Shown: one piece after another, positions 1 to 13,913 of the stretch
How positions within the stretch are numbered: the first letter of the stretch is position 1
Layout of the letters: every line of letters starts with the position of its first letter
NCBI GenBank assembly: GCA_003993805.1
Contig: RSEF01000001.1
Coordinates: 150,750,012 to 150,814,011, forward strand
Source: Himantopus leucocephalus
Lineage: Eukaryota; Chordata; Aves; Charadriiformes; Recurvirostridae
Length of the DNA stretch: 64,000 bases
Direction of reading: 5' to 3'
The notes under the pieces: generated by a model
Database searches by the model: none
Seen by the model: only the letters and a program-made list of their open reading frames with translations
Told to the model about the DNA's origin: nothing
Program-made: the position numbers and the translations under genes

Positions 1-3000
1 AAATTCTGTGAGAGAGATGGAAATCCTGATCAACCTTGAGTCCGCTCCATGACTTTACTGTATAACGGGGCCTATAGCTATAGGTATGAGCCAATCTCTC
101 AACCCTGTTGTTTAGCTGCCCGTGTGCACTGCTCGATGAACTGTTCCACCAACTTTGATGTTTTGCTCTCTTGGACCTCAGCTAAAGGCTTTTATCCCAT
201 CTGAAGTGTATTTTAGTATTTACGACTGCATCACAGTCTCTTACTCGTCTTTATTGAGTTCTGCTCGAGGGCCAGATAAAATGAGACCTCTTCTTATATG
301 AGCAGCAGTGAATACACTGACAGGAACAAAACCCAACTGGCTCTGTGCAAATAGAATAAGAAATACTTTTGACTTGCCAAAATAGGTAGCGATAACGATG
401 AAACTGTTGTATTAGTATGAACATGGACCTTACAGCCGCTGTTACAGAGAGTTTCCAGCAGAAGTATTATGGAAGGGGAGAAATGCCATGCAACCAACAA
501 GCTTTTGACATCACCCGCAGGGCAGGTGTGCTACTGAGGGTAGCATAGGCATGTAGCAAGTTACATGTCAGGTGTTCAGTGTTTAGTTATTTTAGCTACT
601 TTTCCGTAGTACTCCAGAGAGTCTTATTCTGCCCACATAAAGCTCAGAGCCCAGTAAGCAAGAGCCAGGTGAGCAGTACTGGGCTTTTTATTCTCATTTG
701 AAGTTCAGAGCCATTAAAATATATCTATGAGGTAAGGGGTGGGGAGGTGGGGGAAGAGGTTTTCTAGGAAACCACGAAAACAGGACTTAATTAAGAGGAC
801 TGCATCTCCCTCTACTGGTCTTAAAAGGTACGTATTTAATAGAAAATTGGAGTCTCAGCGTTTTCATTTTAACTTCTGTCACCTCTGGGCCTGAACGTCT
901 AAACTTGGGAACTGGGGAAATGGGACAGGATGCATTTGACCTAAAAAGGAATCCAGATTGAATCTTTACTAATGTGCACCATATATCTATGGGTGCAAAT
1001 AAACAGCAAAAGAGAGGAATAGAATTTTAAATATGAGAAGGATTTTTCCTTGTGTTCCATTTTAAATGTGCTGAACCAGGGAAGGATGAAAAAAAAAAAA
1101 GAAAAAATGCTGGGTGTTCTTTTTTTGATGGCTTTTGCAAAACAGTAAACACTAATTCAGTGAATTAGCTGAGGCAGCTTGCTTCAGTGGTTCTCTTGGG
1201 ATATGGTCAGATGCATAATGCTTTGATTTATCAGTAGACAATTCTCATTTTACAGCAATATGTTTATAGTTTCCTGTTTACTGCTAAACTACTCATTCAA
1301 TCCATATTAAAATTGCTTTAATAAGCAAAGCATATAATAGGGAAGGCTTGTAAAGAGATAAGAAGAAGAACTGGATGTCAAGGAAGGTTTTGTAATAAAT
1401 AACTGCAGTTGTGTGCATATTTGGATACATATTTGTCTATGAATATCTTTGCAGGAGGTAAAAATAGAAAGAGTTATCTGGTATTAGACATCTTATTAGT
1501 TCCAATGTCCATCTGAATTGAAGGTGGGAAAACATCAAAAAAAATGTATTCAGAAATATTCATTCAAAATCTCTGAGAGGGTATTTCTTTTGTTTAAGAA
1601 AAGAGATTTGAATATTTGTAATGTGAATTAACTGCATACAAATATTCACTCAGACAGGCATTCACACAGGAAGATTTTGCAAAGCCATTTTGAAAGCTCT
1701 GTGTAGGTTTAATAACCGTCTGATGGGGAAAAGAAACATATAATTTAGGAGATTAATTACACAACATGAACATCAATCATAAGCTCCTACTATTCAAGCT
1801 ATAACCCCAGCTCATCCACAGTCTATGTTATGCTTTTACCCAGCATTCGTCAAATTACAAGCAAATTGTTGTGATTGAGTGAAAATAACAAGGAAAATAG
1901 ATCATAAACAGTCCGTGTTACAGACTGCATTGTTTCCTTAGAGACAGTGTGAATTAGTGGAAGATACTGAGAATGGGTAGGCTCGGGGGCACAAGTTGTT
2001 TGGTGTGTTTGCTGCTGATCAGCATCCTGCCTTCTTTTGGGTGAGAGCAGCACGGGTACGGTAATGGACTTTGATCTTTCTGTGAGCACAGCTGCAACAT
2101 CATTAACAAGGGCAAGCTGCCGGTGATTGACTGCAAACAAGAATATAGATATGACAATCCAAAGTTCAGTCTAGATGGTCCCTTATTTTAACTTCTCTTT
2201 TCTGTCTGTGGGGAAATGCAGGGACGTGTTAATTTGCATGTACAGCAGCAAGATCTACTTACTATTCAGCCTCACAAACTACATTCTATACCTATACCAA
2301 AACAGCATTTTAAGTATATTTGATGGGAATGGAAAGAAACTGAAACTTCCTTTTTTGTCTGACCAAGTACGCAGATCTTGTGTGCTCGGTAGCAAGGTAA
2401 TGAATGAGCTGCAGTTAAGGAGGCCAATTTTTTACACTTTGAAGCAGTTAAACTCCTCCTGAGAATTGGAGAGAGCATGGATAACAAAACAAATCTGTGC
2501 ATTAAGTACATACTGGAAAAAGCACTTGACTGAAAACAGGGATCTGTGTAGCCAGAAGAGGATTCCAGTTTATATGATTATTCCTCAACAAATGTGTGTG
2601 TAGGGACTATAAATCTCCTTACCAGACCTCTATACATTACCATGAAATATGCAGGAAGACATATGTACAGAAGTTGAGTTTAAGCAGAACAAAAGCTTAG
2701 ATATAGATCATTGCCCTTCATAAGCTAACCAGAAGCTTTAAATTAAGGAGACATGGAGGGTGTAATGTGCTGAGAAGATGTCATCACGGTTACATTACCC
2801 AGAGAGTGTAGAGACGGATGAAATTTTACAGAGGGTCTGGTGATTGCCATAAATGTAATTGCCTCTAAGAGGGCACACTCTGTATGACTTTTTTCCCCAG
2901 GGGACTAGTCTGTGTTAATTTTCTTAGGAAAAGAAACAGAGGGCCAAAAGTTTTGCAAGAAAAAGGTTGGAAATTCCAACATGAAAAGTCAAATAAGAAA

Positions 3001-4795
3001 AATAGTGTATTTTAAAACAAGGAAATTCTTTGTAGGCACTTGGGGATTAGAAAGAAGATGTGGCACAGATTCTTACAATGAGTTGATGCACAACTTACAC
3101 TTAAAGCACAAAGCAAAAGGGCCTGAGCTGGAATTCAGCATCCAGTCTCAAATGTCAGGACCCTGTATGTGTCTTGTAATGAAAATTAGGTTTCTCGGAA
3201 GAATAATTTACCTCACTCTGTACAGTAAGTAAGTAGGAGCTGCATAGGGTTAGCCCATAGGAAGCGCTAAGCACCAGGCGGTACCAGTATCTCCCCATCT
3301 CTGGTGACTGATTCAGGGCTGTGGGGGAGCTGCCTTCGTACAGTGGGGAATTACAGCTCAGAAACTTGCTTGAAGACTGTCACCTGCAAACTCGCTTTGA
3401 ATGTAACGAACAAGGCTATTCTATTATTTTCTTTAGAAATATGATTGTGATAAATGTGATATTAAGTGTCTTTCAAGCCCGCTGACCAGACGTAAACCTT
3501 TGTCCTGTCCCCTAGTCTATGCGAGGGAGTTCAACCACACTTTTTCCTGCCTTACTGTAGTACTCTTGCTATCAGCTTTACAGCTCTGAGGACAGATAAA
3601 CTCTTTCCAGGGCCGCTATTACAGCTGAGCTCTTATGCAGCTGGGAGTGTTAAGCTCACAGGGAGGTGAGCATGCTTCTGTAGCCTATTGGTCATATTAA
3701 CTAGTCTGAAGCTGGAGAACCTGCGTACAAGGAAAACTAGAAATTGTATTAATGCATTTTCTTTTGAACAGCAACTTGATGAAAATCAGAAATAACCCTT
3801 AAGGCACATTTCTTATTTAGAAACAGAAATAAGCATCCTGTTAGTAATTGCTCTCTCCTCTGCACCACAGCCAAAAGATGCCATTTGCAAGCACACCCTG
3901 CTGACCTGTGTAATCTTCCTGCCTACAGGAAGATTGCTACGACTGAGACAGTTGTAGTTCAGTCACAGTGTACTTGACAGAACATTTCCCAGTGAACACT
4001 ACCCTATTCACTTCCCTAAAAAAATCTAACACCAAACTAGTTACCAGCACTCCCAAGTTCAGGAGCCCTACATGTCACATTCACTCCTTCAGCTGGTGAT
4101 GCCAAAGGTCAAGTGGGACAGGACACTATAAGAAACTGATGAATCTTGCACTTTTATTTTTGTGGCTAAACAATGGCATACCTGATATTTATGGGTAGCT
4201 GAGAAAGGAGAATAATAATTCTGATAATCTTTATCTCTTCATCTATGATATAAGGATTGGAAGGATCTCAAGTGGACAAAGGTCCCCAGAAGTCTATTCT
4301 ATTCTGATCTACTTTATGCAGCCCAGCAGGAAAATAAGGAAGTGTCATACCTACTTATGTTCTTGCATGGTGGCATATTTCATCCTAATGTTCTGAGAGC
4401 ACTTTGTAACTTCAGGTCATGTTTGTACATGAGACTTTCTGTGGAAATGTCAAGCTTCTGTATTGAAATGCAAGAATATCTTTGCTCAGCTCAAATGCAG
4501 TATCCATTGCCATATCCTTCCAAGGTGGTAAACCTCAACCAGTTTTACCTGACATCAAATTCACAATGGATTAACACTTTGTGAGAGTGTGTGGCTCTTG
4601 TGTGGTACTTTGTAGCTTAGCATGAGGAACACTGTCACATGGTAGTAACACAAAGCATCTCTTCAGTTCTGTCAATTTTATATATTGCCCAATACTACTC
4701 TTTTTTTTTTTTTTAGTAAAACTATTTTCTGTTTTATTCATTCCCTGTGGATGAAGAAGTACTAATTTACTCTGCTGTTTCATTTTTTAAACCCT
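1..4795. other. AT-rich unique sequence, no gene seen
   Basis: I see no reading frame, splice-bounded exon chain or recognisable repeat family here that I could defend. Frames are short (at most about 106 codons) and have no recognisable motif. Two homopolymer runs stand out: an A run at about 1089-1106 and a T run at about 4700-4714. The stretch is consistent with intergenic or deep intronic vertebrate DNA. Confidence 0.6.
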
Positions 4796-4807
4796 GTTCT
4801 TATTATA

Positions 4808-4841
4808 CCATTCTATGATTCTAACCAGTCTGTGATTCTAT
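4808..4841 (+). repeat. Possible CR1 3' tail remnant
   Basis: The short segment holds two degenerate copies of the ATTCTRTG-type octamer (ATTCTATGATTCT, then GTGATTCTATA), which is the tail of avian CR1 elements read 5' to 3'. No CR1 body is recognisable upstream, so this would be a very 5'-truncated, old copy. It could also be chance. Confidence 0.2.
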
Positions 4842-7186
4842 ACTTCAACTTTTTAGGTCAGAATTCCTCAGCAGATAAAATTTTGTATTTGCTATAAGTG
4901 ACTTGAATGTGGCAGCAGCCTTTCCCTGAGGATTACACAGGAGCCTGTGAACATAAAGGAGCTGCAGACTGTGAGAAATATTGCTGATTTGGTAGATCAG
5001 TGTCACTCTCTGGGTGCCAAGGCCAAAGTAACCATTTGTCATTCCAGGTAAATCTACACTTTCCACACATGCTACCCAAACTCAGTCCTCCAGGTCTTGC
5101 TAAAAGCAGAAGAAATGATTGTTCCTATGTGTCTGTGTGATTTAACCTCTCCTGAACTGATGTATTATAGCATATTAATCATTCGACATTAGGAGAAACG
5201 GTTTTCTATAGGGAAATACAAGTGAATGATTGCCACCAAATCTAAGGATGACAGAAGTCAAACCACTTGCAGGAAATGTCATCTAGGGCATGACCTCTGC
5301 TTAACTTCAGTGATATAAAAGTGGTGACATTTGGGAGGGCATTTCAGTTCTTACTATCTACAGTTTCAGAAACATTATAGAAAGTATAGTGGTATGTCTG
5401 TGGTCAGGTTTTGTGGTGGAAGAAACGGTATGTGTCAGGGTAAAGTAAGTTAACATAGAAAGTCATCTATAAAATGTGACTTGGGTAACTGGAGCTTCTC
5501 TGCCATCATCTCTGAGACTGTAAGAAACCTCTTTATGCTAATATGATATTACTACCTCTTAGATTAACCTGCAAGTATAATAAGTAATCAGTAATTAAAT
5601 AAGCAATAAGTAAACAGCTCTTCTCATGTTTATGGAATTGCTTAAAACCAGGATTACTGAGCAAAACCATTTAGCAATCTGCACAAAATGTGGGGACATA
5701 CACAATATTCCTTGTAGCTAAGATTGAAACAAATCTGTAGGGGTGGGTACTAACCCAAAGGTGTCTTTTGTTTTCTTAATGGAAACCTAAATGTTAGGAT
5801 TTCTTCCTGCTTATACAGTTGTCAGTTGTACAGTATTGGTTTTGGCTCTGAAATATGAAAGCGTCTTATAAGCTGTAAGTAGAGAGACATACCCTGCAAA
5901 TAGAAATGTTAAGGTGGACTCAGGGGCTGAGATATCATGGCTGATTTATAATGGAAGACTTCCACACGCGGAGCTGTATCCAATCCTTCTCTCCCTGGAA
6001 TCCATAGAAAGTAAGTTAAAAGCATGATTTGACACACAGCTGGAACCAAGCAGCAAGTCATAATACACTTTTGAGGACTGAAATCTGACCTACTGGATGT
6101 TGGTATGACAGAGGCATACAGTTAACCTCATGTATAAACTGTATCAGTTAATTTTTATTTAATGGGAGAAAGCAGTCTCACAAAGAGACAGAAAATCATA
6201 GCTTGATTTTTTTTTCACCGTCAGTGATGGTAGTAAGTCATGGTTTGCAAAGAAAAGTAAGCATCAGTGACTGTATAGTTGCTGTACCAATTTGGCAGCA
6301 AAAAGTGTGACAGAGGAATTTTATTTATATGCCTGGAGTGTATTGTTGCCAATAATCTGCCTAGTGTGTTTGCACCTAGGGCATCTTCCTCATTATTAGA
6401 AAAGTGCTTTTCTGCCAGCTTGCCTTGCAGTCACTTTATCACCAATGCTCAGTCATTTTCTAATGCTGTTTGATTTCATCTGTGTGAATTTAAACTCTGG
6501 ATGGTGTTGTCGCACTAAGCTTTGCAAATCTTTTTTTGATGGCAAGAAAATTCTGCAGCATTAAACTATTTATAGTAAAAGGGTGTTTTAGCTCTTGTAA
6601 TTTTTTTGTGAACAGGTTTTTTATCTTTTATCTTTAGCACAAACCTATCCCTCATGCTAATGCTCACAATTTCTCTTGTCAAACTAAAGATATCCAGCAA
6701 GATCTTTTTGTCAGAACCACCAAAAGCACATATTTTCATATAGCAATACTTTCACAGACCAAATCTTTATCCTGTTTTTGAAGAGCATTCCCATTCTTTT
6801 TCACTCTTTGAGAAACTGAAAGATTTTAAAATATGCCTTGTTTATTTTTTTGCTAAGAGATATGGTAACGCACTTGGACATTTCCAATTTCTTCAGCCTT
6901 TTAACTTGCTGGAGTCTAGAAATGCCTGTTTTCTATGCTTACCAAAGTATTCTCATGACCAAAAATGTCACTTAGATGTTCCTTCAGGATGTGAATAACT
7001 GTGTAACATTGAATCATTCACACTTGAAGCTTCCCATACCATTTTGCTACTGCACCAATGGACTCCTGTGTGCAAAAGTCTAATTTAAGTTGTGGCTATT
7101 TTCAGGTCAAGGTCTCCTATAGCAGCTGCTGTGGAGGACTCCATGTTAAAAAAAAAAATAATAATCAAAATATTCTATTGAAACAG
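4842..7186. other. AT-rich unique sequence, no gene seen
   Basis: No supported gene or repeat family is visible. All open frames are under about 75 codons and show no family motif. Confidence 0.55.
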
Positions 7187-7272
7187 TTGTCACAATTTCC
7201 TATATGTATGTCATAACATTTTCAAGCGTTTGTCACAATTTCCTATATCTATGTCATAACATTTTCAAGCGT
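7187..7272. repeat. Two-copy 43-bp tandem duplication
   Basis: A 43-bp unit beginning TTGTCACAATTTCCTATAT occurs twice head to tail (7187-7229 and 7230-7272). I see one substitution (TATGTATG versus TATCTATG). The high identity implies a fairly recent local duplication. The unit has no recognisable family or coding potential. Confidence 0.9.
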
Positions 7273-7689
7273 TTCTTAATTTTATCCCTCAGCATATAAC
7301 AGATGTAATATGGTCAAAGAGCCTGACTCCCTGAACACGGGCTTATGTCATTCTAGGGAAGATTTTGAAAGACATACAAATGGCTCCTGTTTATAGAATC
7401 TGGGCAATAAAACACCCTTTATAACTTTGAAAATCTCTCCACCAAGGTTCGTCTTTGCTTCCACTACCAACCTTCATGGTTTCCAGTTCTTTAGAAAGTA
7501 AGCTAGGAGGATGAACTGATCTTTGCAGCAAGATGCTTTATGGTCTTGTACAGTCTTTTAAAAATGTCTCTTGGTTGTGCTGTTTATTCCCATTACTGAT
7601 ATATTTCATTCCAACTAGATGGAATCACTTCTGCTCAACACTCCTGAAGTCATAAAGAAATAAGTGGTGGTGGTGTTTTTTTCAGTTTG

Positions 7690-8070
7690 TTAAAGGTATG
7701 GCCTTTTTACTACTGTGTGGCCTCCGTGAATCCAGACAGGAGGGTAATCCACGTCTCTAAGGAGTACTGAAACTATTCTCACTTTATTCCCTGGAGCCAA
7801 AAAGAGATAGGGTGAGGTTGAAGCCTCAGCTTCTCCTGTCCCCGGAGCTAGGGTGTGCCCACAGGGAGGTACAGTGACACCCATGCTCCCCAGGGCCCAT
7901 GGGGCAGAACCATGTCCCACACAGCCACAGTGACTCTGCAGTGTCAAATGCCTCTGTGGATCACACGTGGGGCGTGTATGCCAAATATCTCTGCTCAAAG
8001 TAGCATTAATCATCACCCATACTGCGCAAAGATGTTGAGCAATAAAACACAGCTTGAAAGAGAGAGAGAA
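7690..8070. other. Locally G+C-richer unassigned segment
   Basis: This stretch is clearly richer in G+C than its surroundings. It opens short frames on both strands (about 108 codons on minus, 80 on plus), neither of which I recognise. It ends in a purine run (GAAAGAGAGAGAGAAAAAAAA near 8056-8077). It may be an old unidentified repeat; I assign no function. Confidence 0.3.
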
Positions 8071-8097
8071 AAAAAAATCTGGATCAAGGAAGTTTAA

Positions 8098-11000
8098 GGC
8101 AATTGCTGCTAGGGTTCAGCCACACAAGGTGCTGCTGTTCGTTCAGTAATGAAATCCTGGTGGGTGCTCTGCCCTCATGACTGCCTTTTCCTCACACTGG
8201 TATTGATATACTGGTGTCACTTGGACCACCTTTGTTTTATGTTTCTGAACATATAGATTGAACGAGCAATTCTCATGTCTAAAATTTGCCACAAGCCGTG
8301 TCCTTCTATTTCTTGTACTCCCAGGTTTGCTTGGGTACCCAGGGCTCCCATCTTAGGAATGGGTACCTTGGGTACCCATTTTAGGCACTTGATTTTTGCA
8401 TCCCTTTTGTATTTGTATTCTTCTTCTGACTGTTCTTTATGGCCAGTGGGCCTAGAATGCTTTTTTGTTAATCAACATTCTCTGTGAAACAGTTCTTGTG
8501 TCCATAATGCTGCACCTCTTTCCCTTTCTTTCTCCCTCCTCTTCTGAAGTTAACTCTTCTTGGACCTTCATAATATATATCCTGGATTGCTTCTAAATAC
8601 TTCCAAATACCTACATACCTGAACATATGTAAGACCTGGTGACACACACAAATAAGTGACAGCTGAATCATTGTCCCTGAAGTTATGCATAAAAATGTCT
8701 GCTAGGGACATTTTCTCTAAGGTTTAAGCTAGTCTGGACCAAAAAAAGATCCTGAGATGTTTGCCTGTGAATATCAGAATTCCATTGCCTACTTGGATCT
8801 GCCTGGTAGAGTAATTTTGGGATGAATTTGTTCTTCACACAATATGGGTGAATTTCGTAGAACTAATGATGCAACTAATGTGAATTTCATGCAACTAATG
8901 TTGTAGCTATTGTACGCTAAGTTGCAAAATTCTATATATTGGAATTTCATTTTGTGGAATACTTTCACAATACTACCATAAAAAAAAAAAAAACCAACAC
9001 CTTTTTCTCTTCCAAGGCTAAACTATGTGAGATATACTTTAGTTTTACATGCTTTCTTGACATAGCATTCATGAATTCAAGATATGGAAGATCACCCTAA
9101 GGAAGGGCCTGAGGCCTTCAGCAAAGTCCAGGATAAGAACTGAGATCATGTCTCTCTGACTGTTGGCAGTATACGTTTGGAACAGCAGCTAGGTTTGTAG
9201 TCTGTTCTTGTCTCAGTTCGTTATTATATTTTTGGGTGTGTAAACTATTATAATTTGAATCTAGAGGCCTATTACAAGTGAGAAATGGATTTCTTCTATG
9301 CAGCTGAGGTTTTTTTTTTTTTTGTTTGCTACATATTAATGCTAAAATCTCTGAGAATTTGTATGGCTGACCTTCTGGAAATAGGTGGTACCTTTATAAA
9401 TGACCATGTCTAATTATGATGAGTCAGGATTTTGAGTAACTGTTTACTAAAATATACTACCCTGTATGTTCCTAAAACTGTAATTAATTCTTTAATAGTT
9501 GAAGAATATAGTTTTGACTAAAGACTTGACTTCACCAATCGTCAGAAAACCTAAATAGTCACCCAACCTATATAAATAAGGACTATTTACTTATATTAAC
9601 CTAAACATAATGAATATGGACTGCTGTGTTGCTGTATCTCCATAAAGTGCACTAGCTTCTGTTTCATAACAAGATTCATGGACGTCATCAAATATGGTGT
9701 GGCAGAACATATGTTAAGGGATTGCAAGCCAATGTTATAAAACACAATGAGTGACATGACTGTGGACAGTGCTGCTGCATTTGAGAACAAATATGATGAG
9801 AAATATTTGAGAACAATTGATGGCAAATAACAGCAATAAAGGAGAACAAGCTGACATTTATCTGGGCTTGAAAAAACCTTCTGAGAAAGTCCATTGCAGA
9901 AGATTGAAAAGGGAGGCTAGCAGTCACCAGATATGAAGTAAAGCCACTATTGACATAGCAGGACTGATTAATTAAAAAAATAGAAAAAATAGAAATAAAA
10001 TGGTATTAGGAAAACCAAAATATTCTAAAAATGCTGTAACAGGACAAAATTTGCCAAGGACAGAGAATCATTTTGTATTATTCATAGTTAAAGAAGGAGG
10101 TCAAGAATAGACTTCTCAGATAATACAATTTTTGTATCTTTCTTTGTTTCTCTCTTTCTTTCTCTAATCATTAGAAAATTATATAAGAAAATAAGTAAAT
10201 AAATAGCGGAAAAAATGTGTTACACCGGAAGCTGTAATTTTGCTGCCTGGTCTTTAAAAAGTTAGTATATGTCATGAGCTGATTCTATTTAGGAAAAAAA
10301 ATCAGAAAGGCTGTGCATCTGTTATTGATAGGATGATACTAATCTACTGAGTAAACACTGAGAAGAAATACTGTGGATTCAGACTCAGGTTATTTGTTTC
10401 TTCAGAGGAAAAGTCTATATAGTGTTTTCATGGGGAGCTCACACACACTCATCACATCAATGATTTTGGGATATAGAAAAGTTGAGTTGTGAAAGTAGTC
10501 ATTCCAGTCAAGTTTTCTCTTGGAGTGAGAAATTTTACAGTATTAAAATGTACTGGGCGAATCTTTGGTTCTACTGAAGTCAAGGGAGGAATATGCCGTT
10601 GGCTTCAACAGGACCAGGATTTAGCCTCATGTGTTTATAGAGCAGAAATCCTTTAAACAAACACTGCATCATATTTACACAGAGCGCTAATCCACTTCTC
10701 TGAACCAAAACACAATTCCACTTTCCTTTTATGTTTGCTCCTTTCTTGAGCAAGAACAGCATTACAGAAGTCAGCAAACAATGTCAATCTGTTCACAGTA
10801 AACATGCTCTGTTTTCAGAGAGAATGACTGCAAAAAACATCAGCCTTACTTTTTACCTCTGAACATGCCAAAACAAAGTTTGAGTGCATCTGAATAAGCA
10901 AAAGCTTACATCCATTTTATTTTTCACTTTTCAGTAAGTTGTACTGGATACAAAATGTAGTTGTTCCATTTAATATTTGTTGTTAATCATTTCAGGTTAC

Positions 11001-12228
11001 AAAAGATGACATGTACTTCATCTTTTACTTAAGTAGCCTATATCACAATATTACAGTAATCATTTTTTTTTTTGCTACCTTTTTGCTGGTCTCTGAGTCT
11101 CTTTTCCTGAGACAGCATAACCCAGAGCTTTAATATACCACTTATCAGTTGAGAAATGTTTAGGCTTTTGAAAAAAGAAAAAAGGAATTTTGTCTAGGAG
11201 CAGAAATGAAGGTTTTCTGATGCTCTTCACCTTTTTTTTAAATAACTTTACCTTATGTGATCACTAAAGGACCTTGTGACATTGCCTGTTTAATTGACGT
11301 TTTAGTCATTTCCCATGCAGCCAATTTATTTCCCCAAATAACTGTATCTGCAAAGCTTCTCACCAGTCCTTTAGAAGTCACCTTCTCTGCAGTCTGTCCA
11401 GTGCCTCTCATTCCCTTTTGTATGACATTTACTGAGTATAGTGCACTAAGAATATTTTTCTTGCTTACATAATTTTTAGTGAAACTTTATCAATTTACTG
11501 GCATTAGTTAATTGAATTTCTCAAATCTCACAAGTCAAGCCTGTGCTTAAGTGATTTAAAGATATTGACCACAATAAAACTAACTGCATTAGTTTTATTT
11601 GATTGGGCAGAGCAAGTATTCGTATATTAATATGTGGCCCCTTTTTCCAACAGCCCTCTTTAAACTTACTTAATCATACCCAGAAGACATTTGTTTAATT
11701 CCCTGGCCAGAATTAAGGCAAAATTTTTACTTTCATTAATCTTTACCTTTCTAGTTTAACACAAAATAACTCTTGGTTTATCTGGCTAAGGCACCTCTGC
11801 AACAGCAACTGGTATGAAATGGAGTTCTTACTCATTAAAACTCTCATTTCTCTGAGTATGAATGTCAGAAAAGCTCATGTGTATGTGTGTATGTATGTGT
11901 AAGAAGACATAAAAATTAATTTTGCTCTGCAAAAAAAAGAAACCTAAAATCATACATTTAATTCCATCATTTTTTTCAGCAATGTCTAGGCAATCCATTT
12001 ATCTGCACTCATCTACAAGTCGGTCCTGGTTTCTGTAAGTATTTAGCATAGATGGAACACAAGCATTTCAGTAGGCATTTGACATCACTCCACTATTTTT
12101 CCTCATTCTCACAATTTTCCTCGTTAACCTCCCACTTCTAGTAACTTGTAAAGAAATGCTGGACATCCTAGTGTAAAACAGAATTAAAGGCAAGATTGTC
12201 CTTGTAAGGTTATTTCCTTTCTAGTTTT
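8098..12228. other. AT-rich sequence with simple repeats, no gene seen
   Basis: No gene is supported. Low-complexity tracts include an A run at about 8980-8993, a T run at about 9310-9323, a CTTT-rich pyrimidine tract at about 10136-10166 and a TG/TATG tract at about 11877-11901. Confidence 0.55.
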
Positions 12229-12622
12229 TCACGGAATCACGGAATCACAGAATTTTCAGAGTTGGAAGGGACCTCTAGAGATCATCTAGTCCAACTCCCC
12301 TGCCAAAGCAGGATTGCCCAGAGCACGTTACTCAGGACTGCACCCAGGTGGGTCTTCAAAATCTCCAGAGAAGGGGACTCATCAACTTCCCTGGGCAGCC
12401 TGTTTTGGTGCTCTGTCACCCTAACTGTAAAGAAGTTTTTTCTAGTGTTNNNNNNNNNNNNNNNNNNNNNNNNNNNNNNNNNNNNNNNNNNNNNNNNNNN
12501 NNNNNNNNNNNNNNNNNNNNNNNNNNNNNNNNNNNNNNNNNNNNNNNNNTTACATCTCCCACAAGACCTTCTCTGTTAACAAACAGTAGGTCAGGTCCAG
12601 TAGGGCGCTTTCCCTAGTTGGT
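12229..12622 (-). mobile_element. CR1 LINE 3' end (minus strand), interrupted by gap
   Basis: Read on the plus strand, the block starts with tandem GGAATCAC/CAGAATT units, then the classic avian CR1 3' UTR reverse complement: 'GTTGGAAGGGACCTCTAGAG' followed by ATCATCTAGTCCAACTC. It continues into the region specifying the end of the CR1 reverse-transcriptase ORF (CCTGGGCAGCCTG...CTAACTGTAAAGAAGTTTTT). The element therefore points to the minus strand with its 3' tail at about 12229. A 100-N gap (12450-12549) removes the middle. The right edge near 12622 is the apparent 5' truncation point. Confidence 0.92.
12450..12549. other. Assembly gap, 100 N
   Basis: There are exactly 100 consecutive N, the usual placeholder for a gap of unknown size. 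It lies inside a CR1 copy, so the missing bases are probably CR1 sequence, and the true length is unknown. Confidence 0.98.
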
Positions 12623-13913
12623 TCATAGGAAAAAAAATAGCAATAGAAACAGGAAAAAGTTTATTAACTAATCATTGACCTGAAAGACTTTTCTGAAAAC
12701 ACTGTGAATTTTCCACCTTACTCATTTTCACTCATTCCTACAATCCTATATAATCACACGTTTGTCACTAATTTTGTGTAAAGCAGGAACAGCCTTACAG
12801 TTTTTCAGTAGAAACAGTTTTCCTGTGGAAAACATTGTGATAGCAAAAGCTGGACTGTGATGGATATTGATGAAGAGAGCAGAGATTTGCACTGATGCAG
12901 CAGAGGAAGACAAAATGAGGGAAGGAGAATTGTAGTTATTAGTACTTGAAGTTCAGTGATGATGGCAAAAATTAGAAGAAAAGTCCCATGGAACAGAGAC
13001 TATTTCTGCCATGTGTGTGGCTGTGTTTTAAAAGATGAAGCACTGAGTATCTGTGATCCCAAAACACGTATTCTTCTTCTGTTTGTACTCATTCGTTTGG
13101 AGCCCCTCTCCTCTGCAGAATCTCATTTAAATTAGAGGACTGACTTGAGTTGTTGTGCATATGAAGCTGTCAGTAGTGTATGACTGTCAGTCACAACACA
13201 TTGACTCCACTGGGATTTGCACAGATGATGCATTTTGACCTTTGACTATTATTTACTAAAAAAATCTTTGAAACCTATCATCCCCTTGGTTTGTAGCTTG
13301 CCCTTTCAGAGGCTTTCAGTCTGCTTCACCTTGATTCAAAGTCTGGTTTCATTTCTTAGTGAAACAGAAAAGTTCCCACTTAGATCATATAAACTGTTTA
13401 TTTAATCCTGCATCCTTTACTCATTAAGCAGATGAATATTTTGGCTTTGTATAAAACAAAAACATGGCTTTTTTCTAAAGGAGAAAGATTAAATTTTTTT
13501 ATCTCAAGTAGTGTCACTAGTCCCTTTGTTTTCTCCCATCCAAGTTACCCTCCAAATTCATATGAGATGAGTTAGCGAATAGTTTTGGTCCTGACTAAAA
13601 TGGCATTTTGGTTCAATTGGCCTTTCTTCACTGAGCGAAAGCAATTCATCCATGCCTACAACTTCAGTCTTTACAAACATTCCTGCTGTGTTATTTTTTT
13701 TGTTTGTTTATTTTTCTCTATTGAGTTTTATGAAATCAAAATCAGTTAATGCAATTTTACTGGTAAATACTTAAAGGGACCTTTGTTGTATATTCCTGAT
13801 GTTATGAATCCAATGTATGAGATTCAGTCTCGAATTAAGAAGTACAGTTTGTACCAACAACTAATGGCATTGCCCTTAATTTTTATATTGACATTTTTTT
13901 CTTAATTCTTAAG
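12623..13913. other. Unique sequence, no gene seen
   Basis: No recognisable gene, repeat family or splice-bounded exon set was found between the CR1 copy and the inverted repeat. Confidence 0.5.
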
